A stretch of 64,000 nt of DNA, from positions 18,226,348 through 18,290,347 of the forward strand of contig NW_004955433.1 in the NCBI RefSeq assembly GCF_000276665.1, in the 5' to 3' direction. The stretch is from Chinchilla lanigera (Eukaryota > Chordata > Mammalia > Rodentia > Chinchillidae). A model generated the notes under the pieces. It was given only the letters and a program-made list of their open reading frames with translations, did no database searches and was not told the origin of the DNA. Positions 1 through 11,560 of this stretch are shown here, piece after piece. How positions within the stretch are numbered: the first letter of the stretch is position 1; each line of letters opens with the position of its first letter. Made by a program: the position numbers and the translations under genes.

Positions 1-25
1 AAAAAAAAAAAAAAAAAAAAAAAAA
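1..25. repeat. poly-A tract at window edge
   Basis: A run of 25 A opens the window. It may be the tail of a retroposon lying mostly outside the window; the body cannot be seen. Confidence 0.8.
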
Positions 26-286
26 GAAAATACAGCTATGTGATATAACACATTTCACAATAGGTATACTTTGTACACATATAATTTATAGATACATACA
101 ATACACACAGATATAAATATAATGTTCTTTTCTAAGTCAAGTTTGCTCCTGTGCCACACACAGTTATTAATCAATTATGTGAGCAGGCTATGAAACATCA
201 AAGCAATTACATTATACAAAATATGGTATACATAAAAACTTAAAGGATATCCTTTTAAGATTTTCCCACAGGCTTATCATCAAGAG

Positions 287-354
287 TAGTTTTTTTTTTT
301 TTAAAATATGGGAACATATCAGGAAGGAAAAGGGAAAATATGTATATGTGTATT

Positions 355-392
<38 letters not shown>

Positions 393-463
393 CATGTGTG
401 TATCTGATGATAAGAAGAGTATGTGTGTGTGTGTGAGAGAGAGTGTGTGTATCTGGTGATAAG
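287..463. repeat. poly-T run and (GT)n microsatellite with duplicated spacer
   Basis: A T run near 289-302 is followed by a GT tract at about 358-393 ending in a short CG stretch, then GT/GA tracts at 420-450. A 15-base spacer (GTATCTGATGATAAG, then GTATCTGGTGATAAG) occurs after each GT block, about 50 bases apart, so the tract probably grew by a local duplication. The opposite-strand frame here encodes only Thr-His repeats and is an artefact. Confidence 0.8.
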
Positions 464-2634
464 GTAGTATGACATATTCCAAAATCAATCTTTGTTGAAC
501 GAGCACAATTTAAAGTGGTTTGTTTTATTGAGACCTATCCCAAGACAGACAGAATTACTGCTCCAGAGACATAGTGCAAATTATTAACCAGGATCTGTGT
601 AGGTCCAAATCAGAAAGGTTTTCAGAAAAGCAATTGTACTGGGGTAAGTAAAAAAAAAAAAAAAAATCCAAAGAGCAGAGATTTCTCCTGTATAGACAGA
701 GCCAAGACAATTGGTTCAGAGGTAACTCAGGAAGCACTTTTGTTAGCAGAGTTGATCCAATATGGAAGTTTTACTCTTGATCACTCCGATTCTTTACTGA
801 CTTATGATTTGGACTCTAAAGTACTTTCTCCTGTAAGAGAAATGTCGTCATAGCAGAAACACATCCTAATAGCTGAACTATCAAGAGAGTACATTATTGA
901 ATAATACACCATATTTTTTTCTTCTTCATAATAGTTGTTATATATCTTTGCATTTGATACCTTAATTCAATACACAAGATAGTGCAGATGAAGAAAGCAG
1001 AGTTTCCCGGGATAAGGTAAGGGTAGAACGAACAGCAGTGGAATATCAAAACGGAAATAAAGAAGGAGATAACTTCAGGATATTGAAAGTGCTTAGGGAA
1101 AGGAGAACTAAAGCAAGACTGAGGTGAGCCACAAGATAGATGTCAGGCTGAGAGTCTAAAAAAAAAAAAATAATAACAAGAGGAAATGTAACATTTACTG
1201 TGTACAGCCAGAATAAAGTCATAGTCACAAGTTTCACACAAAGGAAAAAAAAATTTCTTACCTGCAGCCTTAGAAACAGGTGTCTGTTGTGATTGGAACT
1301 TTATATAAAGATCCATACTATTTACTAGAAACACCTGGTTTTTCCCAAGTTACACAAAATAACTGTAGCTGTCTCATTAGGTATGCATGAAACTTCTTTC
1401 TCACATATTTTATAGCAAAATATCACTGGCCATTGTTAGAACTTATTAACAATAGATATGTCCACACCCTCTTAGGAAAGTGTCATAAACTTCTGGGTCT
1501 TCCGTGTATTATATACTTGTCATTGCATAAGCAGTTTAGGGTCCCTGAATGTGAGTTTCCTTATGCACAAAAATGAAACCTATAGTTTATTGTGACAATT
1601 ATATAAGAGAATACATGCCATATTTAGCCTCATTCCCTGTATATTTTGAGTAATCAGTATATGTGACCTATACACAACACCATGCTGTAATTATTGTTTT
1701 CATGCCAAGAATATGGCAACTTGGCCATGTATCAAAAACACATTGGATCTGATAATGTATCATATGAAATTATATCTGTGAACCAACTAGAGTAATTTGA
1801 AAGCAAACATAAAATACCCTTGCTTTATGAAGATTACATTTTAATGAAGAAATAGACATTAGAAAAAAGTCTAAAAAGCAGTGCAAAAATTGTACATAAA
1901 AGGAAGTAAAGAAGATTATAGGACAAGGAAACTGTCCTAATGTGCTTAATCAAAGAATATATCCCTACAAGGTAAACGTTTTTACACAGCATGAGACCAT
2001 GAAAAGTCACATTAAGAATTTTTGTTACCGTGTTTTGAAAACATAGAAACTTGCCAAAGATCATGAACCTTGAGAAGGGATTAGTAAGGTGTATTTGCAA
2101 ATCTTACAGCTTTTGAGCAGCATGGACTTGGGTCCAGCTTTGTGACCTGGTGTTGATCTTCATATATTATTAGACCATAAAGTTTTCGCACAAAGTCTGG
2201 ATTATAGAAGTACCAGACTTGCCATATAATTAGTTATAAGCAATTAGAGTTAAGGTAATTAGAGTTATTGCCTCTTACTGATGAGAATAGTGACAGTACT
2301 AAGCATATTATAGTACTGTATGACTTAGAAAAGTGACTCAATATTTAGCTAATTGACCAAATGGGGTATTGCCATACCGTAAGATTTAGCAAATTATCCC
2401 AATTTGAGTCAAATTGATACAGAAGAGTTGACTTTAATACACATAATTAAAATAGCAAACCAAATCAGAGTTCAAATAAAGGGTTGTAGTTTAGAATACC
2501 TACCTATTTGGGGAGCCTTTGTTGTAACAGAAAAACAAGCATTAAATGTCTCGATTCTAGGCGTAGATAATCAAAATGCCCAAATTAATTCAACTTACTC
2601 TGTGAACTAGGTTTTCTCCATTTTGTCCCTAAAA
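464..2634. other. AT-rich DNA without a recognised feature
   Basis: No gene, SINE or LTR recognised on either strand. Contains A runs near 651-666 and 1160-1171. The short frames are AT-rich, with no codon-like pattern or domain. Confidence 0.5.
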
Positions 2635-2712
2635 CACATCATCAATCACCTGGAGAGCACTTCAAGAATACTCATTACTGGACTGAGCTCCGTATTTTAA
2701 GAAATACATTAT
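2635..2712. repeat. MER5-like (hAT-Charlie) DNA transposon remnant
   Basis: The stretch with CATCAATCACCTGGAGAGC resembles the end of the MER5 group of small non-autonomous hAT transposons. It is short and diverged, so the family call rests on one motif block. Confidence 0.4.
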
Positions 2713-3276
2713 CATGGAAACCATAAACATAACTAATTTGCCAAATATTTGAGAAACACTTTTATATTTTAAGAATTATAAGCTTAAAAATTTCTCATAG
2801 ATTATCAGGAAGTTAAGGCTGTTAAAGTGTTACTTTTGAAAGAATAAAAATACACAAGATTACATTTATTGAACAATAAATATTGACATGGCTAGTGATA
2901 TTCGAGTATTGTCTTGGAAATCTCAATTATGTTAATTTGAATAGAAATATGTTTAAAATGCCAGAAGCTATTATTTTATCTTTAGACAGCTTGATTTTTT
3001 TTCTCAAAAAAGCCGAACATATTCATCTGTCCATGTTACTAAAACTAATACTTTTTTTTCTCATATGTAAATAAGAACAATTCAGTAAACATATACGTGA
3101 TTGGGAAAATAGAAATTTCTTGTTGGAGAGAGCTAATCTTATGAGGAAATGCACAGCTTAAGCTTACTCCCACTATTTTAGCAATTTCCAACTCCATTAT
3201 TTTAGTCAAGGTTTGCAAGGGAATAGATTTAAAGAGTGCCTTGCAATATTAGCCCAAAAAGTCAAATGCAGTAGAG
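2713..3276. other. AT-rich DNA without a recognised feature
   Basis: Nothing assignable between the MER5-like remnant and the LTR-like repeat. Confidence 0.5.
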
Positions 3277-3764
3277 TGCAAGAGATCTGTCCACTCACCA
3301 GAACTGAAGAATCTAGCGAAGGGCCTTGGTCCCGTGTCAGTGTTCAACACCAGTCCAGCACAGGACCTAGAGCCTATGGCAATATCTCATGCAAGTGCAA
3401 GCCCAAGGGCCAGTGGTGGAAGATAGAAAGTCTGCTCCTATAGGGGAAAGGAGGCGGAGGGATCTGCTCTAGAACCAGGAAACAAAGCTCAATGTGAAGA
3501 CTAGAGCTCCCGATAGGGAAGAGCAGCCACCCCTGGCTATGATCAAGGGCCGGAGCTCCTCCTGCGGGGAGAACAGCCCAGTTCCTATCAGAAAAACCAG
3601 CCACAATAATGTTTCTCCTAGGAAATCAGCAGCATACAGTCTTCCGTTTATGGTTTACGCCATTCCGACAACAATCCTCAGGTAGGTCCTTCACGCCCAG
3701 AACCACGTTGACTCAGTTCAGACGAGTCTTCCCCCTTAAATTGATCACTAATTAACCCACCACA
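3277..3764 (-). repeat. LTR-like dispersed repeat, short copy
   Basis: This 488-base GC-richer block shares both its ends and several internal segments with 45691-46499. Both copies begin TGCAAGARATCTGTCCAC and carry a matching GTACTGAGT-type stretch (ACTCAGTTCAG) near the other end. In both, the limits can be drawn as TG...CA, as in an LTR. Read on the minus strand the copy begins TGTGGTGGGTTAAT, which suits an LTR start. No clear TSD or AATAAA was found, so LTR identity is inference; a non-LTR dispersed repeat is possible. It holds one copy of a roughly 185-base internal unit (from about 3472) that occurs twice in the other copy. The short frames on both strands lie inside this repeat and are not taken as genes. 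Confidence 0.55.
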
Positions 3765-4932
3765 GCTATCCTCAGGAAAAGCATTCAGAGACTTATTTTT
3801 ATAGTATTTCGGGAAAGAACAAGGAGGAAAAAAATAATCGATTTTTACAACTTTCAAGGGAAGGAGAAGTACTCTATATTTTTATTTCTGTCTTAAATTC
3901 CAATAGGATCATGGATTTTGAGGAAAAAAGTCTTCTAGGTTAAAGGTCATAGACTTTCTTCTCAAGGTAGAGATGCTATAACCAAATTTAATAATATGCT
4001 TTCCAGCTATAGTTTCAAAATTATGCTTCATATAGTGACTGAAGGCTGTGGGTCTCAGATAAAGGCTGGTCAAATTTTATGAGACCAGATAGTAGAAACC
4101 ATAAACTTCATCAGGACCGATATGAAGAGAGAAGGCACTAGGTAGAGATGTGTGGATATTTTCCTGATTAAATATCAGCACTCACATCTTATTTCCAAAG
4201 TTATTGTGTGGCTTTCAGAGGAACTAATACAACTTCTCAACTTAAATTTTAATCTGTATGTTAAGTACAATTTCTGTTGTAAGAGCTCAAACTATGTCAA
4301 GTAAGAAACAAAATTATAAGAAGACATTAGAGATAGAGTAGGCTATTTATGACCTCAGGATTCTTGTTCTATTTCTCAGAGATTCTCTTGGTTCTTCCCT
4401 TCTCTTGGTATTGGCTTTTTCTCCAGTTTAGTATCCCCCACAACATCCTCACAAACAACAAATTCCCAAAGCAGACAAGAGAACCAATCATTTTTTTCAC
4501 TCATTAGCAATGTTTCCCAGGCATGATACATTCAGCAAGATTAGTTGGTATCCCATTCCTAAACCAACCACTCTAAGCAGGAAGAATCCAGGTTACATAA
4601 ACAGTGTACTATATCCCTGGGATACAGTGGATGTTGAGAGTTCACATTATTCCTGAGTGTTATGAGCAACCATTTGCAGGATAATACTGAAAAACATAGC
4701 CAAATTATTAAGACTTTATTTTCACTGTTATGTGCAATAAAAATTTGAGCTAGGAACCAAGCACAATGAAAGACTAACATTAGATGCACTGTCTGTAAAT
4801 TCTAATGTAGTGAGAGACCCCATCACCTCAATATACTTAATGTAAATGTGCCTAAATACTTCAGGATTTTAAAGAGCTGGTAGCATTCCTTTTTATTCAT
4901 TTTCTTTATATTTTAAAGTTCTCTCTTCATGC
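3765..4932. other. AT-rich DNA without a recognised feature
   Basis: No repeat or exon recognised. Confidence 0.45.
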
Positions 4933-5300
4933 TGTCATTTGGGTATGATGTGAATATTCCCAGTGGTCCATTGTAAGCAAAAGCTTGGTCCAGAGAATAG
5001 TGCTAAACGACAACAGGAGGTGACAAAGCACTCTGGAGGTAGGGCTTAGTGGGATTTCCCTAACCACTGGGCTTGTGGCCTTGGAAAAGACTGTGTGATC
5101 CCGGTGTCTGTCTGTCTGTCTGTCTGTCTTTCTCTGATTTCTTACTTGGCCGTACAAGCTCTTCTACATGTACCTGCTCCTGCCTTTATGTGAAGCCATG
5201 TGCCACCTTCACAAGTGGCCAAACCTAAGTAATCACCAGGCCCTGGAATTTTCAACCTCCTAAACTGAGTGGTATTTTGCAATCATGACAAAATGATAAC
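4933..5300 (+). mobile_element. MaLR-type (ERVL-related) solo LTR, degraded
   Basis: The start TGTCATTTGGGTATGATG, followed by the CCCAGTGGTCCATTG-like and AAGCTTGGTCC-like blocks and a pyrimidine tract, has the order of mammalian MaLR LTRs (MST/ORR1 group). A (TGTC)n tract sits inside at about 5106-5129. The 3' end has decayed and its limit is approximate. Confidence 0.55.
5106..5130. repeat. (TGTC)n microsatellite
   Basis: About six tandem TGTC units inside the degraded MaLR LTR. Confidence 0.85.
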
Positions 5301-6674
5301 TTTCATAGCTATAAATATAAAAGGAAGTATATAAAAAATAAAAAAGTATTTGTTAGTATAGACTAATGACGGCAAACCTTTCAGAGCTGTCAGTGATAAC
5401 AAACAGCTGGAAGACACACACATCCCACAGGTTTGCCCTCCCTGGCACATAGCCTATGCCAGGTGCTTAACGGAAACTGGTTCAATCCTTGACAGGTAAG
5501 AATCACAGTAAAGCTGTGGACTCATTTAAAGTCTAGACTAGGAGCGCCAAACATACTTATTCCTCTTCCTTTCTTAGATATTTGTGAATATCATATATAC
5601 TTTACCTTTTGTTCTCTCATCATGAAATATATCACATTCTGTGAAAAATAATTAAAAAAAAATAAGATATATCTTAAAAGCATGTCAAAATTAGGGTGCC
5701 TCACTTGGCCTCCGTTCTAATCCTGAACATCAAGTTCAATATATTAACTTAGATTTTTTTGGTTCCCTTTCTTAATGTGAATATTCCTGTAAGCTGTAAT
5801 AGACATCTCAATACATAGTCTTTTTCTAAGTATATAAAAAAGACATCTCAAAGGAATCTTTTTAATCCATTTCCACAATGCAGTCTTTGTAGATAATAAC
5901 AGGTCTGATGGCAACATGGTGTCTTTTATCTTGCAGAATTCTCAAATGGAGTAAAAATACTCTTATTCATTAAAAAATTCCATACAATTCAACTTATTTT
6001 TAAAATTTTGCACACCAGAAAATATTTCCATCTACTCTGAAAGAGAAAGTAGTGTATACTATAGTGTATACTAGTATATAGCAGTATATAGTAGTGTATA
6101 GTATAGAAAGGAAAAAATCAAAACTATATACATAAATAAGTTTTAAAAGAAAAATGTTTTGTTTATGTACAATAATTTCATCTATGAATATTTTACTTTA
6201 TAATCTTAATATAGTAATCATTACAATCATTTAGAATGCCAAAATAAATATATAAAATTATAAATTCAAAATAAAAATGTATTTAGTAGCTATGAGTATA
6301 ATATGTAGATGTGAATGAATGCAAGATAATTGATTTTATTGTTGTTCTTTAAAAATATTAATCCATATTAGTCTATGGATTTTCTAATTAAATAAAATCC
6401 ACAGATTTTTTATCACACATATTAAAAATCTTCTGAAGTTGATTATAAGGTTCTTATCAACATCATTTATTTGTAAAGATTCCATCCATTTATATAGTAT
6501 CCTAAAAGTATTATTAAAGTTAGTACAGAGGAGGGATAGAAAAATAAAGTTTTATAATGTCCATACACAAACATAAATTTACTAATACTAAGTATATATA
6601 TTCTAAGTATATATATATATATATTTGTGGTATATTGTATGTTTCTTATTTTTAAGAAAATGTGAAGCTGTTGT
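5301..6674. other. Very AT-rich DNA with simple tracts
   Basis: No gene seen. Contains GTATA-like imperfect repeats at about 6048-6106 and a TA tract at about 6599-6624. A tRNA-like GGTTCAATCC at about 5480 lacks a convincing SINE body around it. Confidence 0.5.
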
Positions 6675-6782
6675 TAAATTTTCTTTGTTTATTTTCCAGT
6701 ACCGGGAATCGAATTCATGACCTTGTGCTTGCCAGGCAGGCACTGTGCTGCTGAGCTAAATCCCCAGCCCCTAAATTTTCTT
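6675..6782 (-). mobile_element. ID SINE (tRNA-Ala-like), full length, perfect TSD
   Basis: On the minus strand the element has the ID head (GGGGCTGGGGATTTAGCTCAG) and ends in a GTACTGG-like stretch and an A-rich tail. Flanking direct repeats TAAATTTTCTT at 6675-6685 and 6772-6782 match perfectly, as expected for LINE-driven retroposition. The body is about 6686-6771. Confidence 0.93.
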
Positions 6783-9700
6783 AATAGCTATTGTTTTTCT
6801 GTCAGTGTAAAAGTATCTTCAAGTCTTTTAAATTATTTACATATATTTTTATTGGTTGTGTTGTCCATGAGATCACATTGAGGTAATCAATCATAGATTA
6901 ATGAGTATTTATCATTGTTCCTCTTTGATTGCAGTAGCTAGCACTGGGGTGACGATCTTTGTTCATTCACCATCCACATCTTCTATAATTCCTGTAGTAG
7001 TTTAAGTTACTTTGCAGAAGCATGGCAAAAATGAAAAGTAAAGAGAATTCTTCATCAGAATTGCAGTCTTTTGCCAAGTGAATTCACTACCATGAGTGAT
7101 AGAAAAGATCGTTGTTTCACTAAACCTTTGTCAGCAATGATGATTCATATAGGTTTTAGTTATTATTAAAATCAAAACAAATAAAAACACCGGAGTTAAC
7201 AGTTTTTTCTGTATTTATTAGTTTTTACTTCATTCAATCATTTGGCCTATCTAATGTGAAAGGACAATTTTAATACTGATAATAGAGTCCAGGGTTTGTC
7301 TTGTGAGCAAATTATTTTAGATTTATTTATGTTTTAATATTTACCTTGATCTTGTACTCTGATATATACTTACTTACCCAACTGACAAATATTTCTATAT
7401 CACAAGAAAATACAATTGATTTGAAATAACCAATTAGAAGGTGTCAGTATGTAATACAACAACCCTTTTTAATTTCCTATCATTTTGTCTGAAAGTAAAT
7501 ATTGCTTTTATTGTTTTTGTGTTCTTTTGTAAATGTTTGTGTGTTTGTTAATATGTTTTTGTTCCTTTAACTTTAAAATAAAAAAAGAGTTTATCATACT
7601 ACATTTGGATATTCTGGTGAATTAATTCTCATTTTTCTATCTGCTATCTACTTATAGCAGAATATGAAGTTGAAAAGAGAAATTATACACTATATCTATA
7701 AATATATAGACTAAACTAGAAATATGAATATACTTATCAGAAGAATTAATGGGGGCAATTTTAAGTTAGAGGTATGGGAAAAGGAAGATGTGACATGAGC
7801 TTTCACCTGTCTTTGAATAAAGCTTGAAAATAAGTTATTATTGTCTAATGCCAATCTCTCATGGCATATTCATCTTCCACCTTTTCTATCACTATTAGTG
7901 CCTATTTTGTATGCATGTACGAGACACTTAACACTCAAAATAAGTTATAAGAATTACCAGAACTATTATAGAAGCATGCTAGATTCGAACTATTCATACC
8001 TAGGACTTTCCATCTTCTAGAAATGTTTACATAGATTTTTTTTTCTACATCTTTTTTCTCTGCTCGATAATATTATACATCCATGACTTCCAATGACCAC
8101 ACACTTTGCCATGTATTCACGTTGCTCATTTCTTTCTTGCCTTCTGAAATGTTATCCTTGTACATTCATATCCCAGACAAACTTGCTTTGGAATGTCTAA
8201 CACAAAATGTTCCTCAGTTTTTTTTTTCTGATCTATTTGTCATTATTTTATGCACTATTTACTTTCCTTAAGATTTACTTTTACTTCCCATTTATAAACC
8301 AAGGAATTGATAATAAATTTCTATGAAGATTTTCAGGTATGGGAGCCTGGGGGCTCATCTAGCAGCTTCTCAGAATGGACCTCTTGGAAGATAAGACAGC
8401 TGAAATCTTCTGCTTCCCACTGCATCAGGAATAGAGAAGAAAACCTCTTAGAAACAAAATGATGAGGCCCTGCCTAAGAGCTTTGAAACATTTCTTAACA
8501 GTGAAAGATGTTTACACATATCGGAACAAAGAGAGTAAAGTACAAAATGTGATACACTTTTTCATATTATTTTTATTCAACAAGCATCAGTGACTACTAT
8601 ATGCAAAGCAAGTTGTTGGGCCCTGGTTAAAAGAAGATGTGTTAAAAGGAACACCAGAGTAGGGCAGAGAAGTGAAGACTGAAAAAGACCTGAAGGAAAA
8701 TAAAGAGATATTTAGGTGATGAGGGAATAAGACAATGTTCCAAAGAAGAGGTATGTTAAGGATTCTGAACTTCATTCTAGCACTAATAGGATAAGCTTGA
8801 AGCGTTTCTTTAGTAGCAAAGAAGGAATGACTATTTATGGATTTGAGAATCCTTGTTTTAATCTAACAAGAAGTCATTTAGAAAATCACTTTAAAATATA
8901 AAATGACATTGTGAGAGGTAAATTAGTATGGTGGCAGCGTCGGAGAAAACGAGGGGGTGCAAGAGTGAACATACATATGCAAAACGTTTGGTTGCAGACA
9001 GAAGTTGCTCAGCACTATCCTTACGAGTTTGCTCCCTGATATCCACCATCCCCAATTCTGCCCCATAGTGGGCTGATCTGTATAGAATTGTCAATGATTT
9101 CCTTGCCTCCATCTAGTGATTTGGTCCAGTTCATATGGAGTATCAATCACTATGCTAAAAGTCAGTGAGGTAGATAGGTTTATTCCCCAGCTCCCTCTTG
9201 GCAGGATAGCCTGCCAAGAAATATGTGTGTTGTACCTGGGCTGGCTTCTGGCTTAACCCAAATTGTTACTCTTTCAAAGCAGCAGTTCTTTAAGACTTCC
9301 CTGGATTCTAGAGTCTTCTGTAGTAGAAGTAGTAAAGACCGCTAAGATACTATAGCATTGCTATGGGAGCCTTCCACCTTGTCCACCCTTCACAAAGACT
9401 CCCAGAATGAATACAGTTTATAATTATTTTAAATATGAATCTGCCATCTGTTTCCTGTTGGTATCTTGACTGATAGAGTGGGTAAGAAAGATTAAGTACC
9501 AAGAATGACTCATAGCATTCTCACTGTATAGCAGGATTGATAATGGTGTAATTCACTGAAATTAGAAATCCAGGAAGAGAACCAGTGTTGAAGAGAAAAA
9601 TCATGACTAACAATGAATTTTGGACATACTGAGTTATGGCTCCTTTTTACACATCAAAGTGGATATGCTAAATAGACTGTTGCTTGAAGACCAGAGTTAG

Positions 9701-9844
9701 GCAAGGACTTCCTCTGAACCATCCATCACACAGAAAGAAATTTAGGGAGACAGTAGAAGCCAAGAACTAAAAGGAACTGGATTTATGCAGCTCCATAAGA
9801 AAATCTTTAACTACAAGGAGGTAGTTAATCCCTCTATCCATCTA
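6783..9844. other. AT-rich DNA without a recognised feature
   Basis: No SINE, LTR or coding region recognised. The stretch at about 9100-9480 is less AT-rich and could be an old repeat of unknown family. Confidence 0.45.
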
Positions 9845-10010
9845 AAATTTAAAATTCTTGTGGGACAGAATTATGTCTGTTACACCTCGGTGCTTATCTT
9901 TAAATAATATCCATTTCCTCTATTCATTATTTACAGCGCACAAGCAATCTTATGCCACCATGTCTAACATAAAGTAGTTGCTGTGTAAGTATCGTCTGAG
10001 TAAATGAATT
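9845..10010 (+). repeat. L2-like 3' end fragment
   Basis: The order GGGACAGAATTATGTCTG, then CTAACATAAAGTAGTTGC, then GAGTAAATGAA resembles the L2/MIR-type 3' end (gain of about 50 bases in the middle). Diverged; moderate support. Confidence 0.4.
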
Positions 10011-10536
10011 TTGTATTATATGTGGATTTTAATTAGAAACAATACAGTGAACATAGAAAATACAGAGAAAGCTTCCCAAATAACACCCAACAGAGTTAGA
10101 AACAACTTTAAAAGTGCCTGTAGTGTTCTGTTGGAATACATTTTCTTTCTGTCTACACCGCCGTTTCAGTCAGAACAATTTCATAAAGTCATAGAATTCT
10201 AGTCCAAGTTTTCAGGCCTCTGATGAAAGCTGTGTGTCTTTAAAGTTTAAATTCTTTAACTTAACATAAAGAAATTAAATAACAGTACTTTGAGATAACG
10301 TGTCCAGTGGGATACAGCGAATTATCAGAATAGGCAACATTGCAATTGATAATCTCTCTATCTAAGCATATTTTTTTCGAAGTGAATTTCCTATTTTAAT
10401 TTTTCTCTTTCTAAAATTATATGATATGACTAAAATATTGTGTGTACTTTTTGGAGGAAGTAAAAAGACACAAAAGACACATTTAAAGTTATCATTAAAT
10501 ATACTAGCAAACTGCAATTTGTGGGAGATAAAATAA

Positions 10537-10901
10537 TGTCTCTGTTTTGGTTTGTGTCTGGATGTCCCGGCAAAGCCTCATGCAGTCATGGGGCGGGCTT
10601 CTAAAGTTTTTCATTGATTTATCCTCCAATGCTGGGATTATGGGTGTGAGTGCTACATCCACACTGAATACAATAAAAGGGACAGAAAGAGGCTTGCACT
10701 TGCTCCTCCCTTTTTGCTCTTGTTGCTTTTGCTGTTTTCCCTTGCCGTGAACTGTTGCCCTCTGCCATGTGCCACTCAGCCTTACAGTCAGCCGAGTATG
10801 GACCGAAACTTTCACAAACTGTGAGCTAAATAAATCTTTCCATCTTTAACTTTGGGTGTCAGGTATTTTGTCCCAGCAATGAGAGAAAAGTGACTAAGAC
10901 A
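10537..10901 (+). mobile_element. MaLR-type solo LTR (ORR1/MT-like)
   Basis: Begins TGTCTCTGTTTTGGTTTGTG and ends with the MaLR-style block: CTGTGAGCTAAATAAA (polyadenylation signal), GGTATTTTGTCCCAGCAATG and a terminal GACTAAGACA. No internal retroviral sequence follows. No clean 5-base TSD. Both short frames in it are chance frames. Confidence 0.75.
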
Positions 10902-11377
10902 TTCCCCTGAACAAGTCTATATTCTAATCCTAGCAAACTTGGCATTTGTTACCCAACATGTCAAAGGGAACGTTACAGATGGTATTATGGTGAAGAATCT
11001 TCAGATGGAAACATTTTCTTAAATTATCAGGATGAGCTCAACATAATAACAAGTTCATTTAAAATAGAACAAAAATGCAGAAAAGAAGTCACAGTTGGAG
11101 AGAGATTTGTCAAGGGTATGCTGCTGGCTGAATATTTCTTTATGTTCAAATGAAGAATTCAGATGGCCTTTCAAAGCTGAAAAAATGGCAGAAAAATTAA
11201 TAATAATAAAGAGCATTTCTTAGAGCTTGCAGGAGATGGAAGCCTTGAGCAGCTTGAATTTAGCCCATCATAGCTCATTTTAGACTTCTGATTGCCAAAC
11301 TGTAGGATAATAAATCCATGTTGTTTATGCTGCTGAATTTGTTACTACTTACTTTGGTAGCAATAGGAAATACATAC
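10902..11377 (+). mobile_element. Older MLT1-like LTR abutting the MaLR LTR
   Basis: Diverged sequence with the order of an MLT1 LTR: a CCCCTGAACAAGTC start region, an ATTATGGTGAAGAATCTTC block, TTCAGACTTCTGATTGCC-like and ACTGTAGGATAATAAA blocks, and an end resembling GTAGCAATAGGAAATACA. Its start lies directly at the end of the younger LTR, which probably inserted at or near its 5' edge. Confidence 0.5.
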
Positions 11378-11394
11378 AGTTGTCCAGATATAGT

Positions 11395-11560
11395 CTAATT
11401 ACACAGAACCTTAAAAGGGGACCAAGAGATAGAGGGAGGAGTAAAGGAGAGAAGGAAAGTGGAAATAAAAATTATTAAAATGTGTTACATACACGTACCA
11501 ACTCTCCATAAAGAATAGACTCATTGTGTCCTGCAAACATATACTAATAAAATTTTAAAA
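11395..11560 (+). repeat. L1 3' UTR fragment
   Basis: GGACCAAGAGATAGAGGGAGG followed by AAAATGTGTTACATACACG and CATATACTAATAAAATTTTA has the pattern of a rodent-type L1 3' UTR. Heavily truncated at 5'. Confidence 0.45.

Noticed and set aside
255..506. 83-codon minus-strand frame
   Set aside because: Built from a GT microsatellite (His-Thr repeats) with no domain.
5395..5500. Possible MIR or ID from a GGTTCAATCC box
   Set aside because: Only the B-box-like stretch is recognisable; head and tail are missing.
6686..6771. tRNA gene on the minus strand
   Set aside because: A-box and B-box-like sequences are those of an ID SINE with poly-A tail and TSD; the same applies to all other ID copies.
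10504..10815. 103-codon minus-strand frame
   Set aside because: Lies across a MaLR-type LTR and has no domain.
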